DNA of 64,000 nucleotides from Microcoleus sp. FACHB-68 (GCF_014695715.1 NZ_JACJOT010000009.1:248001-312000); one strand, 5' to 3'; shown: positions 28,099-38,827, counted from the first letter of the stretch. Notes: generated by a model from the letters alone, not told the origin. A program made the numbers and translations.

Positions 28099-28404
28099 CT
28101 ACTTGCCGCCGTAATAAAAAGCGATTTCTTTCTCTTTAAGCGGTGCGAAATCGGCATCGGCGAGCATTTTGTTGAGTTCTTCCTGAGAAATGTGCTTTGC
28201 GCCAATCCGCACAATTCTCGAACGCATGGTATTTGACACACCACTGCGTTGCCGGCCGGCTTCCAGCCCCATGACTTTGTGATACAGTTCTAGTTTGGCA
28301 GCAGGAATCGGAGATCCATCAAAATCAGTTCCCTTTGCGATCGCTACATCAATCGCATCAGCGCCGGTGGTTGTTTGAGTTTCTGGATTGGTTTCGGGGG
28401 ACAT
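28099..28404 (-). CDS. Small conserved cyanobacterial protein (DUF4090-like)
   Basis: A 101-residue soluble protein with a Thr/Glu-rich N-terminus and a conserved-looking core: ADAIDVAIAKGTDFDGSPIP, MRSRIVRIGAKHISQEELN and the C-terminal FAPLKEKEIAFYYG. This strongly resembles a small cyanobacteria-specific family that I believe is DUF4090; the name is from memory. No enzymatic motif. It lies 67 nt downstream of the universal stress gene in the same orientation and may be co-transcribed. Confidence 0.75.
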   Translation of the reverse strand: MSPETNPETQTTTGADAIDVAIAKGTDFDGSPIPAAKLELYHKVMGLEAGRQRSGVSNTMRSRIVRIGAKHISQEELNKMLADADFAPLKEKEIAFYYGGK

Positions 28405-28471
28405 AGCAAAAAGGTAAACGGTAAAAGCAAATACATATTACCCGTTTACTTGCCCCTTTAAAAACTGCCGG

Positions 28472-28891
28472 CTATCTCGGCTTGACGACGAGAACCGAAC
28501 AGGGTGCATCCGCAACAACCTGGCTGCTGACTGATCCTTGCAAAATCCGATTCATGCCGGTTAACCCCCGGCTACCGAGTACAATCAGGTCGGCTTGGTA
28601 AATATTTGCCAAACGGATAATTTCTTCGGCTGGATCGCCGGTAACAATTTCCAATTCACTCTGACAAGGTAAATCAGCTTGGTACGCTTGCAGCTGTTTT
28701 TCAATTTGTCGGTAGGGTTCCTCGACAAGTCCTGGCCGATCTGCCTCTATTTCCAGATCAGGACTTCGCGGAGGTATCACATTGCTGAGGATGATTTTGG
28801 TTGCCGGCTGGAGTTGGAGTTCGCGTAGCGTCTGAATAACTTCCTCTGATAAGTCTGAACTATCAAGGGCCACCAAAATTGTCTTGAGCAC
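28472..28891 (-). CDS. Universal stress protein (UspA family)
   Basis: A 139-residue single-domain Usp. The N-terminal strand ILVALDSSDLSEEV and the ATP-binding loop GSRGLTGMNRILQGSVS, which fits the G-x2-G-x9-G-S/T pattern, are both intact, so nucleotide binding is expected. The start is GTG 28891 with AGGAG 9 nt upstream. Such proteins help cells survive starvation, oxidants and other stresses. The small gene at 28099 follows it. Confidence 0.92.
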   Translation of the reverse strand: MLKTILVALDSSDLSEEVIQTLRELQLQPATKIILSNVIPPRSPDLEIEADRPGLVEEPYRQIEKQLQAYQADLPCQSELEIVTGDPAEEIIRLANIYQADLIVLGSRGLTGMNRILQGSVSSQVVADAPCSVLVVKPR

Positions 28892-29134
28892 TGCTCAAAT
28901 CTCCTGAAAAGTGAAATGATTGCAGCCTAAATTTTACCCAAACCTCGTTTCAGATCCAGCGCAGCCATGTTAGCTTTGCTCGTTCATCTGAGTAGAGGAT
29001 ATTGAGACACTTGTTACCACAATCAGTTTAGCGGCATTTTGGTGTTAAATTTTTTGCGCCGGCAGATCCAACATCTCCCCGCATTTTCTCACCCATGTGA
29101 GATTTTAACAATCAAAGTGAGAAAAGAAACCAGA

Positions 29135-29290
29135 CATCTTGCACCCTTCTCACTCAGCCCCTCTCATCGCAAAAGCCAATTGTAATCGGCTAAATTTCCG
29201 ATCCCTGAAGGATTGAGTCCTTTTAAGGAGGACTTTCGCTATTCGCCAAAGATTGGAATCCCTGACAGTTAGTGAGAGGGGTGCAAGATG
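29135..29290. repeat. Inverted-repeat element with internal hairpins (MITE-like or structured RNA)
   Basis: Outer arms catcttgcacccttctcact (29135-29154) and its complement at 29271-29290 match at 19 of 20 positions and enclose 116 nt. Inside are two smaller hairpins: atcgg/ccgat (29185-29202) and agtcc/ggact (29216-29234). The string atccctgacagtt near the right arm also occurs near 9664. There is no open frame inside. It could be a small non-autonomous transposon or a structured RNA. Confidence 0.6.
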
Positions 29291-29349
29291 TGAGGAGAAA
29301 AAGTGCTGATTGCTTTTCCCCTCTAATTTCCCATCCTACTCGTCATGCT

Positions 29350-30696
29350 TCATTCTTCATCCTGCGTCCGATCCCCGTCCCCTAACTCCCAGGTTCCATC
29401 CTTGTTTTGGGTTCTCAGTCGCACCGAGTCGGCGTGAGAGGGAAGCCCTTCAGCAGTGGCTAATAGCTGGATCGCACTCGCTACCTTTTGCAAGGCTGCC
29501 GGTGAATACTGAATCAGGCTGGAATGTTTCATAAACGTTTCCACCCCCAGCGCTGAGGCATAACGCGCCGTCCCGGAGGTCGGCAATGTATGGTTAGGGC
29601 CGGCCAGATAATCTCCCACCGCTTCCGGCGTGGAATTACCCAAGAAAATCGCCCCAGCATGGCGAATTGATTCTAGCAGTGCCCAAGGATCAGCAACTTC
29701 TAGCTCTAAGTGTTCGGGAGCAAACTCGTTAGAGAGTTCTGCCGCCACGGTTAGCGACTCCACAATCACCACCAAGCCGTAATGGGCGATCGCTTTTTCC
29801 GTCAGGGTGCGACGAGGGTGTTCTGCCAGTTGTCGCTCGACTTCCGCCACAACTTGCCTTGCCAGTTGAGAATCGGTTGTCAGTAAGATCGCCGCCGCCA
29901 TTGGGTCATGTTCTGCTTGGGCCAATAAGTCTGCCGCGACGTGTACCGGATTTGCCGCCCCATCAGCAATGACCAGCACTTCTGATGGCCCAGCTAAGGA
30001 GTCAATTCCCACGGTGCCGTAAACCAGCTTTTTGGCCAAAGTCACGTAGATGTTACCAGGGCCGGTGATCACATCTACATTCGGAATAGTTTCGGTGCCA
30101 TAAGCCAAGGCAGCAATTGCCTGAGCGCCGCCCACCCGATAAATTTCGTGGACGCCGGCTTCCTGGGCCGCGACTAGCACCGCTGAGTTGATCGTTTTCT
30201 CTGAACCTGGTGGCGTACACATAATAATGCGCGGCACACCGGCCACTTTTGCTGGGATGGCATTCATCAACACCGTACTGGGGTAGGCGGCCCTGCCCCC
30301 AGGAATATAAAGCCCAGCTTTATCGACGGGCGTATATCGCTTGCCGAGGACGATTTCATCGTCGCCAAACTTCACCCAAGATTTAGGGACGCGCTGCCGG
30401 TGAAACGCTTCGATCTGTCTTGCGGCTAACCGTATTGCTTGTAATAACTCTTTAGAGACTTGTTGATAGGCTGCATCTAATTCTGAGCCGCTGACACGCA
30501 GCTGCTCGGCATTGAGCGTTTGCCCATCAAATTCTTCTGTGTAATGCAGGATAGCTCGATCGCCTTGGCGCTTCACGGCTTGGAGCACCTCCCGAACCGT
30601 TGCCTCTTTATGAACGACAGCGTCGTCATGGGTGCGATCGCAGATCCGCCGCAGTTCAGCCTCTGCCTCAGCCCGCTGAGTAATGATTCGCAGCAT
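29350..30696 (-). CDS. hisD: Histidinol dehydrogenase
   Basis: A 448-residue enzyme for the last two steps of histidine synthesis, oxidising L-histidinol to histidine with two NAD+ in a zinc-dependent cytosolic homodimer. Family segments include VGGAQAIAALAYGTETIP, ITGPGNIYV, AEHDP, EFAPEHLEL (catalytic Glu and His) and LPTSGTARY. The length is normal, with a short extra C-terminal tail rich in Asp/Gln. ATG 30696. It is divergent from rpsT, as in many cyanobacteria. No other his genes are in the window. Confidence 0.97.
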   Translation of the reverse strand: MLRIITQRAEAEAELRRICDRTHDDAVVHKEATVREVLQAVKRQGDRAILHYTEEFDGQTLNAEQLRVSGSELDAAYQQVSKELLQAIRLAARQIEAFHRQRVPKSWVKFGDDEIVLGKRYTPVDKAGLYIPGGRAAYPSTVLMNAIPAKVAGVPRIIMCTPPGSEKTINSAVLVAAQEAGVHEIYRVGGAQAIAALAYGTETIPNVDVITGPGNIYVTLAKKLVYGTVGIDSLAGPSEVLVIADGAANPVHVAADLLAQAEHDPMAAAILLTTDSQLARQVVAEVERQLAEHPRRTLTEKAIAHYGLVVIVESLTVAAELSNEFAPEHLELEVADPWALLESIRHAGAIFLGNSTPEAVGDYLAGPNHTLPTSGTARYASALGVETFMKHSSLIQYSPAALQKVASAIQLLATAEGLPSHADSVRLRTQNKDGTWELGDGDRTQDEE

Positions 30697-31062
30697 GGAG
30701 TAGGAATGCCAATCTAGGACTTACCCGTGAGAACGATTGGTCTAACATCGTGAATGAACTTTCAGCTAGCTGCCAGATGTTCGGCGGTCAGTTGTTTGCC
30801 CAAAGACCGCTGTAGGGGTGGTTTGCGTCCCAATAAGTTAGTGAAGCTTACCGCCCTTACTGACCCCCGCCCGAAGTTGAGGGCCAAACATAACTGATGC
30901 CGGCTAAGTGTCCTTCCGATCCCAGACGAACCTTTGCTCGTTGTTTCTATAAGCTTAACTCGGATTTTCCGCCTGGTGCGCGATCTTGTCCGAGTTGATG
31001 TTATAGTAGTTTGTCCAGAGTTAAAATGTTCGTGCACTAATAGAGCTGTTTCAGGATCGACT
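30697..31062. other. Divergent promoter region of hisD and rpsT
   Basis: 366 nt without a supported gene. A -10-like tatagt at 31002-31007 lies about 55 nt before the rpsT start, but no matching -35 is evident. Frames that read through from here into rpsT are artefacts of its upstream open frame. Confidence 0.35.
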
Positions 31063-31392
31063 GTGGCCAATATTAAGTCTGCCGTTAAACGCGTCAAAAT
31101 TGCCGAACGCAATCGGCTACGCAACAAATCGTACACATCAGCGGTCAAAACGCTGATCAAGAAGTATTTTGCATCTGTGGATGAGTACGCTGCCAATCCG
31201 ACTCCAGAGTTGATGCAACAAGTGCAAACTCGCATGGCAGATACTTACAGCAAAATTGACAAAGCGGTGAAAAAAGGTGTTTTGCATCCCAATAATGGGG
31301 CGCGGAAAAAATCCCGCTTGGCGAGAATACTCAAGCAACACACGCAAAGCCAGTCTGCCGGCACCTCGACAGAGGCAGCCCAAGCCTCCTAG
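31063..31392 (+). CDS. rpsT: 30S ribosomal protein S20
   Basis: A 109-residue basic helical protein that binds 16S rRNA early in assembly of the small subunit. It starts [21 protein letters not shown], the S20 signature, from GTG 31063, with AGGA 6 nt upstream. KTLIKKYF and the [16 protein letters not shown] segment are conserved. The Thr/Ser/Ala-rich tail after residue 95 is a species-specific extension. A longer upstream frame was rejected because S20 begins at MANIKSA. Confidence 0.96.
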   Translation: MANIKSAVKRVKIAERNRLRNKSYTSAVKTLIKKYFASVDEYAANPTPELMQQVQTRMADTYSKIDKAVKKGVLHPNNGARKKSRLARILKQHTQSQSAGTSTEAAQAS

Positions 31393-31418
31393 GCTACCCC
31401 AAAATCATTGCTGAAAGT

Positions 31419-31480
31419 GAGAAGTGAGACGCGGGAAGTGAGAATTCTTCCCCGGTCTCTCGCTTCTCAATTTTGTCTTT
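31419..31480 (+). terminator. Hairpin after rpsT, terminator-like
   Basis: An imperfect long stem (gagaagtgagac with gtctctcgcttctc, inner gggaag/cttccc) followed by the T-rich tract ttttgtctttttccc. It lies between rpsT and tatD and may reduce read-through. Confidence 0.5.
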
Positions 31481-31503
31481 TTCCCCATTTCGTCTTTTCG
31501 CTC

Positions 31504-32301
31504 ATGCAGTTGATCGATACCCACGTCCATATCAACTTTGACCTCTTTCAACCCGATCTGGAGGCCGCAGCTGGACGGTGGCGGGAGGCAGGCGTTGTCC
31601 GCCTGATCCATTCCTGTGTCGAGCCGGCTGAGTTTGCCGGCATTCAAGAACTGGCCAACCGTTTCCCGGAACTGGCCTTTGCCGTTGGCCTTCATCCCCT
31701 CGACGCCCATAAGTGGACGCCGGCAACCCAAACCGAAATTCTGGAGTTGGCAAGTTCCGATCCCAGAGTCGTGGCCATTGGGGAAACCGGCTTAGACTTT
31801 TATAAAGCAGACAATCACGATCTGCAACAAACCGCGTTTGAGGCGCAGCTAACCATCGCCCAGCAGTTGCAGTTGCCGGTGATTATTCACTGTCGGGACG
31901 CGGCAGAAGCGATGGCGAAGTTGCTGCAAGATTTCACAGATCGTCAAGGTTCGGTACGTGGAGTGATGCACTGCTGGGGCGGAACCCCTGAAGAAACCCA
32001 ATGGTTTCTCGATTTGGGCTTCTATATCAGTTTTAGCGGCATTGTCACCTTTAAAAATGCCACTCAAATCCACGCATCCGCTGCGATGGTTCCGGGCGAT
32101 CGCCTGTTAATTGAAACCGATTGCCCGTTCCTCGCCCCAGTTCCCAAACGGGGCAAACGCAACGAACCGGCTTACGTGCGCTATGTCGCCGAACAAGTTG
32201 CCCAAATCAGGAATGTTTCCCTAGAAACCCTAGCGGCACAAACCACTGAGAATGCGTGCAATTTATTTGGGCTTTCAGTAGCATTGCCGGTGCCGGCATA
32301 A
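31504..32301 (+). CDS. tatD: TatD family metal-dependent hydrolase (DNase)
   Basis: A 265-residue TIM-barrel hydrolase. Metal-binding marks are DTHVHINF near the N-terminus (HxH), GETGLDFY (Glu), PVIIHCRDA (His), GVMHCWGG (His) and [12 protein letters not shown] (Asp). Family members act as 3'-5' exonucleases or DNases in repair. ATG 31504 (MQLIDTHVH) gives the family's usual length; an upstream extension is open but not homologous. It precedes rpoB, the usual cyanobacterial arrangement. Confidence 0.95.
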   Translation: MQLIDTHVHINFDLFQPDLEAAAGRWREAGVVRLIHSCVEPAEFAGIQELANRFPELAFAVGLHPLDAHKWTPATQTEILELASSDPRVVAIGETGLDFYKADNHDLQQTAFEAQLTIAQQLQLPVIIHCRDAAEAMAKLLQDFTDRQGSVRGVMHCWGGTPEETQWFLDLGFYISFSGIVTFKNATQIHASAAMVPGDRLLIETDCPFLAPVPKRGKRNEPAYVRYVAEQVAQIRNVSLETLAAQTTENACNLFGLSVALPVPA

Positions 32302-32760
32302 AAGGCAAAACGTCGGGCGGAAAAGTCCCGTATCCTTTCTCTGTTGCAACAGACGTAGATCGGTTATTTTGCCCCACCAATGCCGCAAGCTTGCGCCATA
32401 ATGTATAGGAGGGAGAAATGGAATGAATAAATTGGTACGCTCAGTCTGCACGGTCAATACTTGGAAACGTCGAACTCCCCCACATCATAAAGCGTGAAAA
32501 GTGAGTCAGGGGGAGGCAGCGAGTCAACCCTATACAAAAGTGCCAAGCACATCTATTTCGGCTTGTGCGATTGATTTATCCTGGTTCGACTTTTCACCTT
32601 GAAGCTTTCTAATAAACGTCGTTAAAGCCAAATAATCAGCCTCCAGAGATTGAAAAATCCCAGAAATCCCTGCCAAAACCATCTCTGTCTAGACGCACTA
32701 GGGCGCGTCTGGAATCTGCTATTAGGCACTTTTCAACTCGGACTCCCATCTGGGAGTTAG
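32302..32760. other. Intergenic region upstream of rpoB with paired hairpins
   Basis: No gene is seen. Two compact inverted repeats lie near its end: agacgc/gcgtct (about 32691-32711) and actccca/tgggagt with a 2-nt loop (32742-32757). The second ends 3 nt before the -35 box of the rpoB promoter and could be a regulator site or the terminator of tatD. Confidence 0.45.
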
Positions 32761-32789
32761 TTGACATAATTGTGTAAATAATGTAAATT
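32761..32789 (+). promoter_or_regulatory. Sigma70-type promoter of the rpoB-rpoC1-rpoC2 operon
   Basis: A consensus -35 TTGACA (32761-32766), a 17-nt spacer and a -10-like TAAATT (32784-32789, four of six consensus bases) lie about 40 nt before rpoB ATG. Confidence 0.7.
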
Positions 32790-32829
32790 ACGGGGTTCGC
32801 GATCTCGCTAACCCGATCCTAGGAGACGC

Positions 32830-35800
32830 ATGACTACTCAGACTCCCACCGCACCAGCCTTTATCCTGCCAGACCTCGTAGAAATCCAGCGCTCTAGCTT
32901 TCGCTGGTTTCTGGAAGAGGGACTTATTGAAGAACTCAACAGCTTCTCGCCAATCACAGACTACACCGGCAAGCTAGAACTGCATTTCCTGGGCAAAGAC
33001 TACAAACTCAAGCGCCCTAAATACGACGTTGACGAAGCCAAACGCAGGGACAGCACCTACGCCGTTCAGATGTATGTGCCCACCCGCCTGATCAACAAAG
33101 AAACCGGCGAAATCAAAGAACAAGAAGTCTTCATCGGCGACCTGCCCCTGATGACAGACCGAGGCACCTTCATCATCAACGGTGCCGAACGCGTCATCGT
33201 TAACCAGATCGTCCGCTCTCCCGGAGTCTACTACAAATCCGACACCGACAAAAACGGACGCCGTACCTACAACGCCAGCCTCATACCCAACCGGGGCGCG
33301 TGGCTGAAATTTGAAACCGACAAAAACGACCTCGTTTGGGTGCGGATTGACAAAACCCGCAAACTGAGCGCCCAAGTGCTGCTAAAAGCTTTGGGACTCA
33401 GCGACAACGAAATCTACGACGCCCTGCGCCACCCGGAATACTTCCAAAAAACCATCGAAAAAGAAGGGCAGTTCAGCGAAGAAGAAGCCCTGATGGAGCT
33501 TTACCGCAAACTGCGTCCGGGTGAACCTCCCACCGTTTCAGGGGGCCAGCAGTTGCTCGACTCTCGCTTCTTTGATCCCAAACGCTATGACCTCGGTCGC
33601 GTGGGCCGGTACAAGCTCAACAAAAAGCTGCGGCTCAACGTGCCAGATACCATGCGGGTGCTCACCCCCCAAGACATTTTGGCGGCGGTTGACTACCTGA
33701 TTAACTTAGAATTCGACATCGGCCAAACAGACGACATCGATCACTTGGGCAACCGGCGCGTCCGCAGTGTGGGTGAGTTGCTGCAAAACCAAGTGCGGGT
33801 TGGATTAAACCGGCTCGAACGCATTATCCGGGAACGGATGACCGTATCAGACGCCGACGCCCTCACCCCAGCTTCCCTTGTCAACCCCAAACCCCTAGTC
33901 GCGGCGATCAAAGAATTCTTCGGGTCGTCCCAGTTGTCCCAGTTCATGGATCAAACCAATCCCCTGGCAGAACTGACCCACAAGCGCCGGCTATCCGCCC
34001 TTGGCCCAGGCGGTCTGACACGGGAACGCGCCGGCTTTGCGGTGCGCGACATTCACCCCTCCCACTACGGGCGCATCTGCCCTATCGAAACGCCTGAAGG
34101 CCCGAATGCCGGTTTAATCGGCTCCTTAGCCACTCACGCACGGGTGAACGCCTACGGGTTTATCGCCACGCCCTTCTACCCAGTCGAAAATGGCCGGGTG
34201 TTGCGAGATCGGCCTCCCCAGTTCATGACGGCAGATGAGGAAGATGACCTCAGAGTCGCACCGGGGGATATTACGGTCGATGAAAATGGCTACATCCAGG
34301 GTGAAACGGTGCCAGTGCGCTACCGGCAAGACTTTACCACCACCACACCCGACCAAGTAGACTACGTCGCCGTGTCGCCGGTGCAGATTATCTCAGTGGC
34401 GACCTCCCTGATTCCTTTCTTGGAACATGACGATGCTAACCGCGCCCTGATGGGTTCTAATATGCAGCGGCAAGCGGTGCCTTTGCTGCAACCAGAGCGG
34501 CCCCTAGTGGGAACCGGCCTGGAAGCGCAAGCAGCGCGGGACTCCGGGATGGTGATCGTGTCGCGCACGGATGGAGTAGTCACCTATGTGGATGCAGAGC
34601 GCATCCGGGTGAAACCAACGCCAGCGAACGGGCACAGCAATCAGTCAGACGGGGCGACAAGCCGGCCCTCCCCTGAGCCGAAAGAACTTGAATACCAGCT
34701 TCAGAAGTACCAGCGTTCCAACCAGGATACCTGTCTCAATCAGCGCCCGCTGGTGTTTGAAGGCGATGAGGTCGTTGCCGGCCAAGTGCTAGCAGATGGT
34801 TCGGCAACGGAAGGCGGAGAAATCGCCCTGGGCCAAAACATCCTAGTGGCTTATATGCCTTGGGAAGGCTACAACTATGAAGACGCGATCCTGATTAGCG
34901 AACGCCTCGTCATCGACGATGTCTACACCTCAATTCACATTGAAAAATATGAAATTGAGGCACGGCAAACCAAACTCGGTCCAGAGGAAATCACGCGGGA
35001 AATTCCCAACGTTGGGGAAGATGCACTGCGCCAACTAGATGAGGGCGGCATCATCCGGATCGGGGCGTGGGTCGAGTCGGGCGATATTCTGGTGGGTAAG
35101 GTGACGCCGAAGGGTGAATCTGACCAACCGCCTGAAGAGAAACTGCTGCGGGCGATTTTCGGGGAAAAAGCTCGCGACGTGCGCGACAATTCCCTGCGAG
35201 TGCCCAATGGAGAAAAAGGCCGCGTCGTTGATGTACGGGTGTTCACCCGCGAACAAGGCGATGAGCTGCCTCCCGGCGCAAATATGGTGGTGCGCGTATA
35301 TGTGGCCCAAAAACGGAAGATTCAAGTGGGCGACAAGATGGCAGGCCGGCACGGCAATAAGGGGATTATTTCCCGAATTCTGCCGGCAGAGGATATGCCG
35401 TATCTGCCCGATGGCAGGCCGGTTGATATCGTCCTCAACCCCCTGGGTGTGCCGTCACGGATGAACGTGGGCCAGATTTTCGAGTGCCTGCTCGGTTGGG
35501 CCGGCGAAAATTTGAACGCGCGGTTTAAAATCGTGCCGTTTGATGAAATGCACGGATCGGAAAAATCGCGGGAAACCGTGCATTACAAGTTGCAGCAAGC
35601 GCGTGAGAAAACCGGCAAAGATTGGTTATTTAACCCGGACAATGCCGGTAAGATTACCGTCATGGACGGACGCACCGGCGAACCCTTTGACAGGCCGATC
35701 ACGGTGGGCAAAGCCTATATGCTGAAGCTGGTTCACTTGGTGGATGACAAGATCCACGCCCGTTCCACCGGCCCTTATTCTCTGGTGACGCAACAGCCTC

Positions 35801-36183
35801 TTGGTGGCAAGGCGCAGCAAGGCGGCCAGCGTTTTGGAGAAATGGAAGTGTGGGCACTGGAGGCGTTTGGCGCAGCCTACACCTTGCAAGAATTGCTGAC
35901 GGTGAAGTCAGACGATATGCAAGGTCGGAACGAAGCGCTCAATGCGATCGTTAAAGGCAAGGCTATCCCCCGTCCGGGAACGCCAGAATCTTTCAAAGTG
36001 CTGATGCGCGAGTTGCAATCGCTGTGCTTGGATATTGCAGTCCACAAGGTGGAAACCAAGGAAGACGGCACCTCACGCGATGTGGAAGTCGATCTGATGG
36101 CGGATGTGTCCACCCGCCGCGCCCCTTCAAGACCGACTTACGAGTCAGTTTCACGGGAAGCGTTTGACGAAGCAGACGAATAG
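32830..36183 (+). CDS. rpoB: DNA-directed RNA polymerase subunit beta
   Basis: An 1117-residue catalytic core subunit. It begins [22 protein letters not shown]. Conserved segments include the rifampicin region [52 protein letters not shown], and the C-terminal [12 protein letters not shown] and [24 protein letters not shown]. The length matches cyanobacterial RpoB, which lacks the large insertions of the E. coli protein. AGGAG is 4 nt before ATG 32830. The rifampicin loop residues look wild-type. It heads the rpo operon, but 764 nt separate it from rpoC1. Confidence 0.99.
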   Translation: MTTQTPTAPAFILPDLVEIQRSSFRWFLEEGLIEELNSFSPITDYTGKLELHFLGKDYKLKRPKYDVDEAKRRDSTYAVQMYVPTRLINKETGEIKEQEVFIGDLPLMTDRGTFIINGAERVIVNQIVRSPGVYYKSDTDKNGRRTYNASLIPNRGAWLKFETDKNDLVWVRIDKTRKLSAQVLLKALGLSDNEIYDALRHPEYFQKTIEKEGQFSEEEALMELYRKLRPGEPPTVSGGQQLLDSRFFDPKRYDLGRVGRYKLNKKLRLNVPDTMRVLTPQDILAAVDYLINLEFDIGQTDDIDHLGNRRVRSVGELLQNQVRVGLNRLERIIRERMTVSDADALTPASLVNPKPLVAAIKEFFGSSQLSQFMDQTNPLAELTHKRRLSALGPGGLTRERAGFAVRDIHPSHYGRICPIETPEGPNAGLIGSLATHARVNAYGFIATPFYPVENGRVLRDRPPQFMTADEEDDLRVAPGDITVDENGYIQGETVPVRYRQDFTTTTPDQVDYVAVSPVQIISVATSLIPFLEHDDANRALMGSNMQRQAVPLLQPERPLVGTGLEAQAARDSGMVIVSRTDGVVTYVDAERIRVKPTPANGHSNQSDGATSRPSPEPKELEYQLQKYQRSNQDTCLNQRPLVFEGDEVVAGQVLADGSATEGGEIALGQNILVAYMPWEGYNYEDAILISERLVIDDVYTSIHIEKYEIEARQTKLGPEEITREIPNVGEDALRQLDEGGIIRIGAWVESGDILVGKVTPKGESDQPPEEKLLRAIFGEKARDVRDNSLRVPNGEKGRVVDVRVFTREQGDELPPGANMVVRVYVAQKRKIQVGDKMAGRHGNKGIISRILPAEDMPYLPDGRPVDIVLNPLGVPSRMNVGQIFECLLGWAGENLNARFKIVPFDEMHGSEKSRETVHYKLQQAREKTGKDWLFNPDNAGKITVMDGRTGEPFDRPITVGKAYMLKLVHLVDDKIHARSTGPYSLVTQQPLGGKAQQGGQRFGEMEVWALEAFGAAYTLQELLTVKSDDMQGRNEALNAIVKGKAIPRPGTPESFKVLMRELQSLCLDIAVHKVETKEDGTSRDVEVDLMADVSTRRAPSRPTYESVSREAFDEADE

Positions 36184-36197
36184 TTGTCAGCAGCCAT

Positions 36198-36238
36198 CTG
36201 TCAGCAGTCCGTTGTTTTTGACGGCTGACTGCTGACAG
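36198..36238 (+). repeat. Hairpin in rpoB-rpoC1 spacer
   Basis: A perfect 12-bp stem ctgtcagcagtc/gactgctgacag with a 17-nt loop, 14 nt after the rpoB stop. It has no T tract. It may stabilise the rpoB mRNA end or be a processing site, and belongs to the same TGTCA-type palindromes as 1197 and 38828. Confidence 0.6.
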
Positions 36239-36335
36239 AAGAAGCGCTAACCAATGAGACAATGAATTATCTCGCCGGTGCGATTAACACCGCGAGATTC
36301 AAACCAACGTCATCTGTTTCAATCTCACGTTGATC

Positions 36336-36826
36336 ATGTCTCATTTTGTTACAGTTCCCCCCGGACTTGCAGGTTTAATGACGGCAGCCGGTTGTATAGA
36401 ATGGCAAGGTAATAAGCTGAGAAACGGTTACGGGCGCAAATGGATTAATGGCAAATCGGTATTCGTTCACCGATTAGTTCTCGAATCTAAAATCCCAGGA
36501 TTCTTAGAATCGGGTTATTTAGCTTGCCACGCTTGGGATAACCAAAGCTGTATTAACCTAGACCATTTAGTACCGGGAACCGCCGCTGAAAATAGCCGGC
36601 AAATGATCCAGCGAGACCGCAAAACCTCTCGCAGTCAAATTATTGCCGGTAGCAGCAAATTGAGTATTGGCCAACTTCGAGAAATTGATCTCAAATATTC
36701 CAACAGGTTCAAGCTGTGCGGAGTCGCCGAATGAATGGCTGCATTCCCGATATTGCTCGCGATTTTGGAGTGTCTAGAAGTGTCATTTACGACATTAAAA
36801 ACGGAGTCACCTATAAAGAAGTTTAA
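36336..36826 (+). pseudogene. Frameshifted HNH (homing-type) endonuclease gene between rpoB and rpoC1
   Basis: From ATG 36336 the frame encodes an HNH nuclease: GCIEWQGNKLRNGYGRKW, VHRLVLESK, CHAWDNQSCINLDHLVPGTAAENSRQM, then KLSIGQLREIDLKYS. It then stops at 36732. The helix-turn-helix that normally follows continues in another frame: NGCIPDIARDFGVSRSVIYD and KNGVTYKEV, ending at TAA 36824-36826. A frameshift between about 36695 and 36735 therefore splits the gene. The HNH part (His, Asn, His in WDN-LDH) is complete and might still be expressed as a 132-residue protein. Such free-standing endonucleases come from phages and introns. Confidence 0.75.
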
Positions 36827-36905
36827 CTTTATTAAGAATACCGTCAGCCCCCCTTTTGTTAGCAACCAGCTAAGAAAGCTGATAACTGAAGCGAGACTGA
36901 TGATA

Positions 36906-36941
36906 CCTGGTAAAACTTGGAAGCACATTGAAGGGAGATAA
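36906..36941 (+). pseudogene. Second C-terminal HNH/HTH remnant touching the rpoC1 ribosome site
   Basis: Just before rpoC1 the sequence encodes PGKTWKHIEGR and a stop. GKTWKHI is the usual last strand of HNH endonucleases with a C-terminal helix-turn-helix. It is not part of the frame of the first remnant, which already has its own end, so it may be left from a duplicated or rearranged copy. Its last codons supply the GGGAG used as ribosome site by rpoC1. Confidence 0.4.
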
Positions 36942-36947
36942 AGATAA

Positions 36948-38816
36948 ATGGCAAAGCTTGAACAAAGATTTGACTACGTCAAAATTGGCTTAGCGTCCCC
37001 AGAAAGAATTCGGCAGTGGGGCGAAAGAACCCTACCGAATGGTCAAGTCGTGGGCGAAGTGACGAAGCCAGAGACCATCAATTACAGGACATTAAAGCCT
37101 GAAATGGATGGCTTATTTTGCGAGCGAATTTTCGGGCCGGCAAAAGATTGGGAATGCCATTGCGGGAAATACAAACGGGTTCGTCACAGAGGTATTGTTT
37201 GTGAGAGATGTGGCGTAGAAGTTACCGAATCAAGAGTGCGCCGGCATCGCATGGGCTATATCAAGTTAGCCGCACCCGTCGCCCACGTTTGGTATCTCAA
37301 AGGCATCCCCAGCTACATGGCCATCCTTTTGGATATGCCCCTGCGGGATGTCGAACAAATCGTCTACTTCAACGCCTACGTCGTTCTCTCCCCCGGCAAC
37401 GCCGACAACCTCCAATACAAACAGCTACTGACAGAAGATCAGTGGATGGAAATTGAGGATCAGCTTTACAGCGAAGATTCTCAACTCGCCAACATCGAAG
37501 TCGGGATTGGCGCGGAAGCACTGCAACGCCTGCTGCAAGACATTGAGCTGGAAAAAGAAGCGGAACAACTGCGCGAAGAAATTGCCAACGCCAAAGGCCA
37601 AAAACGAGCCAAACTGATCAAGCGCCTGCGCGTGATTGACAACTTTATCGCCACCGGCTCCCAACCCGATTGGATGGTGCTGTCCGTAATTCCAGTAATT
37701 CCGCCGGATCTGCGCCCGATGGTGCAGCTTGATGGTGGACGTTTTGCCACCTCTGACCTTAACGACCTCTACCGGCGTGTCATCAACCGCAACAACCGGC
37801 TGGCCCGACTGCAAGAAATCCTCGCGCCAGAAATCATCATCCGTAACGAAAAACGGATGCTGCAAGAAGCCGTTGACGCCCTCATCGACAATGGACGCCG
37901 GGGACGGACAGTCGTAGGAGCTAACAACCGGCCCCTTAAATCCCTCTCAGACATCATTGAAGGTAAACAAGGCCGGTTCCGCCAAAACTTGTTAGGTAAG
38001 CGCGTTGACTACTCCGGACGTTCCGTTATCGTCGTCGGGCCAAAACTCAAAATCCACCAGTGCGGCTTACCGCGTGAAATGGCCATCGAGCTATTCCAAC
38101 CCTTCGTAATTCACCGGCTGATTCGTCAGGGACTGGTCAACAACATTAAAGCCGCCAAAAAACTCATCCAGCGCAACGATCCCAGCGTATGGGACGTGCT
38201 AGAAGAAGTCATCGAAGGGCACCCAGTCATGCTAAACCGGGCACCCACCTTGCACCGGCTAGGGATTCAAGCCTTTGAACCGATCTTGGTGGAAGGACGC
38301 GCCATCCAGTTGCATCCCCTCGTTTGTCCCGCCTTCAACGCCGACTTTGACGGTGACCAAATGGCCGTTCACGTCCCCTTATCCTTAGAATCTCAGGCAG
38401 AAGCACGGTTACTGATGCTGGCATCCAACAATATCATGTCACCGGCAACCGGACGGCCCATCGTGACGCCCAGCCAAGACATGGTGTTAGGCTGCTACTA
38501 CCTAACCGCCGAAAGCCACGATCAGCAAAAAGGAGCCGGTCGCTACTTTGCGAACTTAGACGACGCGATCATCGCCTACGAACAAAAACAAATCGACCTC
38601 CACGCCTATATTTGGGTGCGCTTTGATGGAACCGTAGAAACAGATGAGCCGGATAACAGCCCCAAGGTCGAAAAATCCCCAGACGGTATCGTAACGAAAC
38701 TCTATAAATACCGTCGAACTCGGGAAGACGCAACCGGCAACATCGTCAGCCAATACATCAAAACAACCCCAGGACGAATCATCTTAAACAAGACGATTCA
38801 AGAAGCGCTCAAATAG
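36948..38816 (+). CDS. rpoC1: DNA-directed RNA polymerase subunit gamma (N-terminal part of beta')
   Basis: A 622-residue subunit corresponding to the N-terminal half of bacterial beta', split off in cyanobacteria and plastids. The zinc-binding domain [20 protein letters not shown] is near residue 65. The bridge to the active site carries [16 protein letters not shown], whose three Asp bind the catalytic Mg2+. [16 protein letters not shown] is conserved. The start is ATG 36948 with GGGAG upstream. It is followed by rpoC2 after a 136-nt spacer. Confidence 0.99.
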   Translation: MAKLEQRFDYVKIGLASPERIRQWGERTLPNGQVVGEVTKPETINYRTLKPEMDGLFCERIFGPAKDWECHCGKYKRVRHRGIVCERCGVEVTESRVRRHRMGYIKLAAPVAHVWYLKGIPSYMAILLDMPLRDVEQIVYFNAYVVLSPGNADNLQYKQLLTEDQWMEIEDQLYSEDSQLANIEVGIGAEALQRLLQDIELEKEAEQLREEIANAKGQKRAKLIKRLRVIDNFIATGSQPDWMVLSVIPVIPPDLRPMVQLDGGRFATSDLNDLYRRVINRNNRLARLQEILAPEIIIRNEKRMLQEAVDALIDNGRRGRTVVGANNRPLKSLSDIIEGKQGRFRQNLLGKRVDYSGRSVIVVGPKLKIHQCGLPREMAIELFQPFVIHRLIRQGLVNNIKAAKKLIQRNDPSVWDVLEEVIEGHPVMLNRAPTLHRLGIQAFEPILVEGRAIQLHPLVCPAFNADFDGDQMAVHVPLSLESQAEARLLMLASNNIMSPATGRPIVTPSQDMVLGCYYLTAESHDQQKGAGRYFANLDDAIIAYEQKQIDLHAYIWVRFDGTVETDEPDNSPKVEKSPDGIVTKLYKYRRTREDATGNIVSQYIKTTPGRIILNKTIQEALK

Positions 38817-38827
38817 TCATTTGTCAT

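Noticed and set aside
30934-31062. N-terminal extension of rpsT
   Set aside because: S20 proteins begin at MANIKSA, matching GTG 31063 with AGGA upstream.
31138-31383. Minus-strand frame over rpsT
   Set aside because: Shadow of the ribosomal protein gene; Cys/Leu/Arg-rich nonsense composition.
33741-36113. Many long antisense frames inside rpoB
   Set aside because: High GC third positions create open antisense frames; none has a ribosome site or domain.
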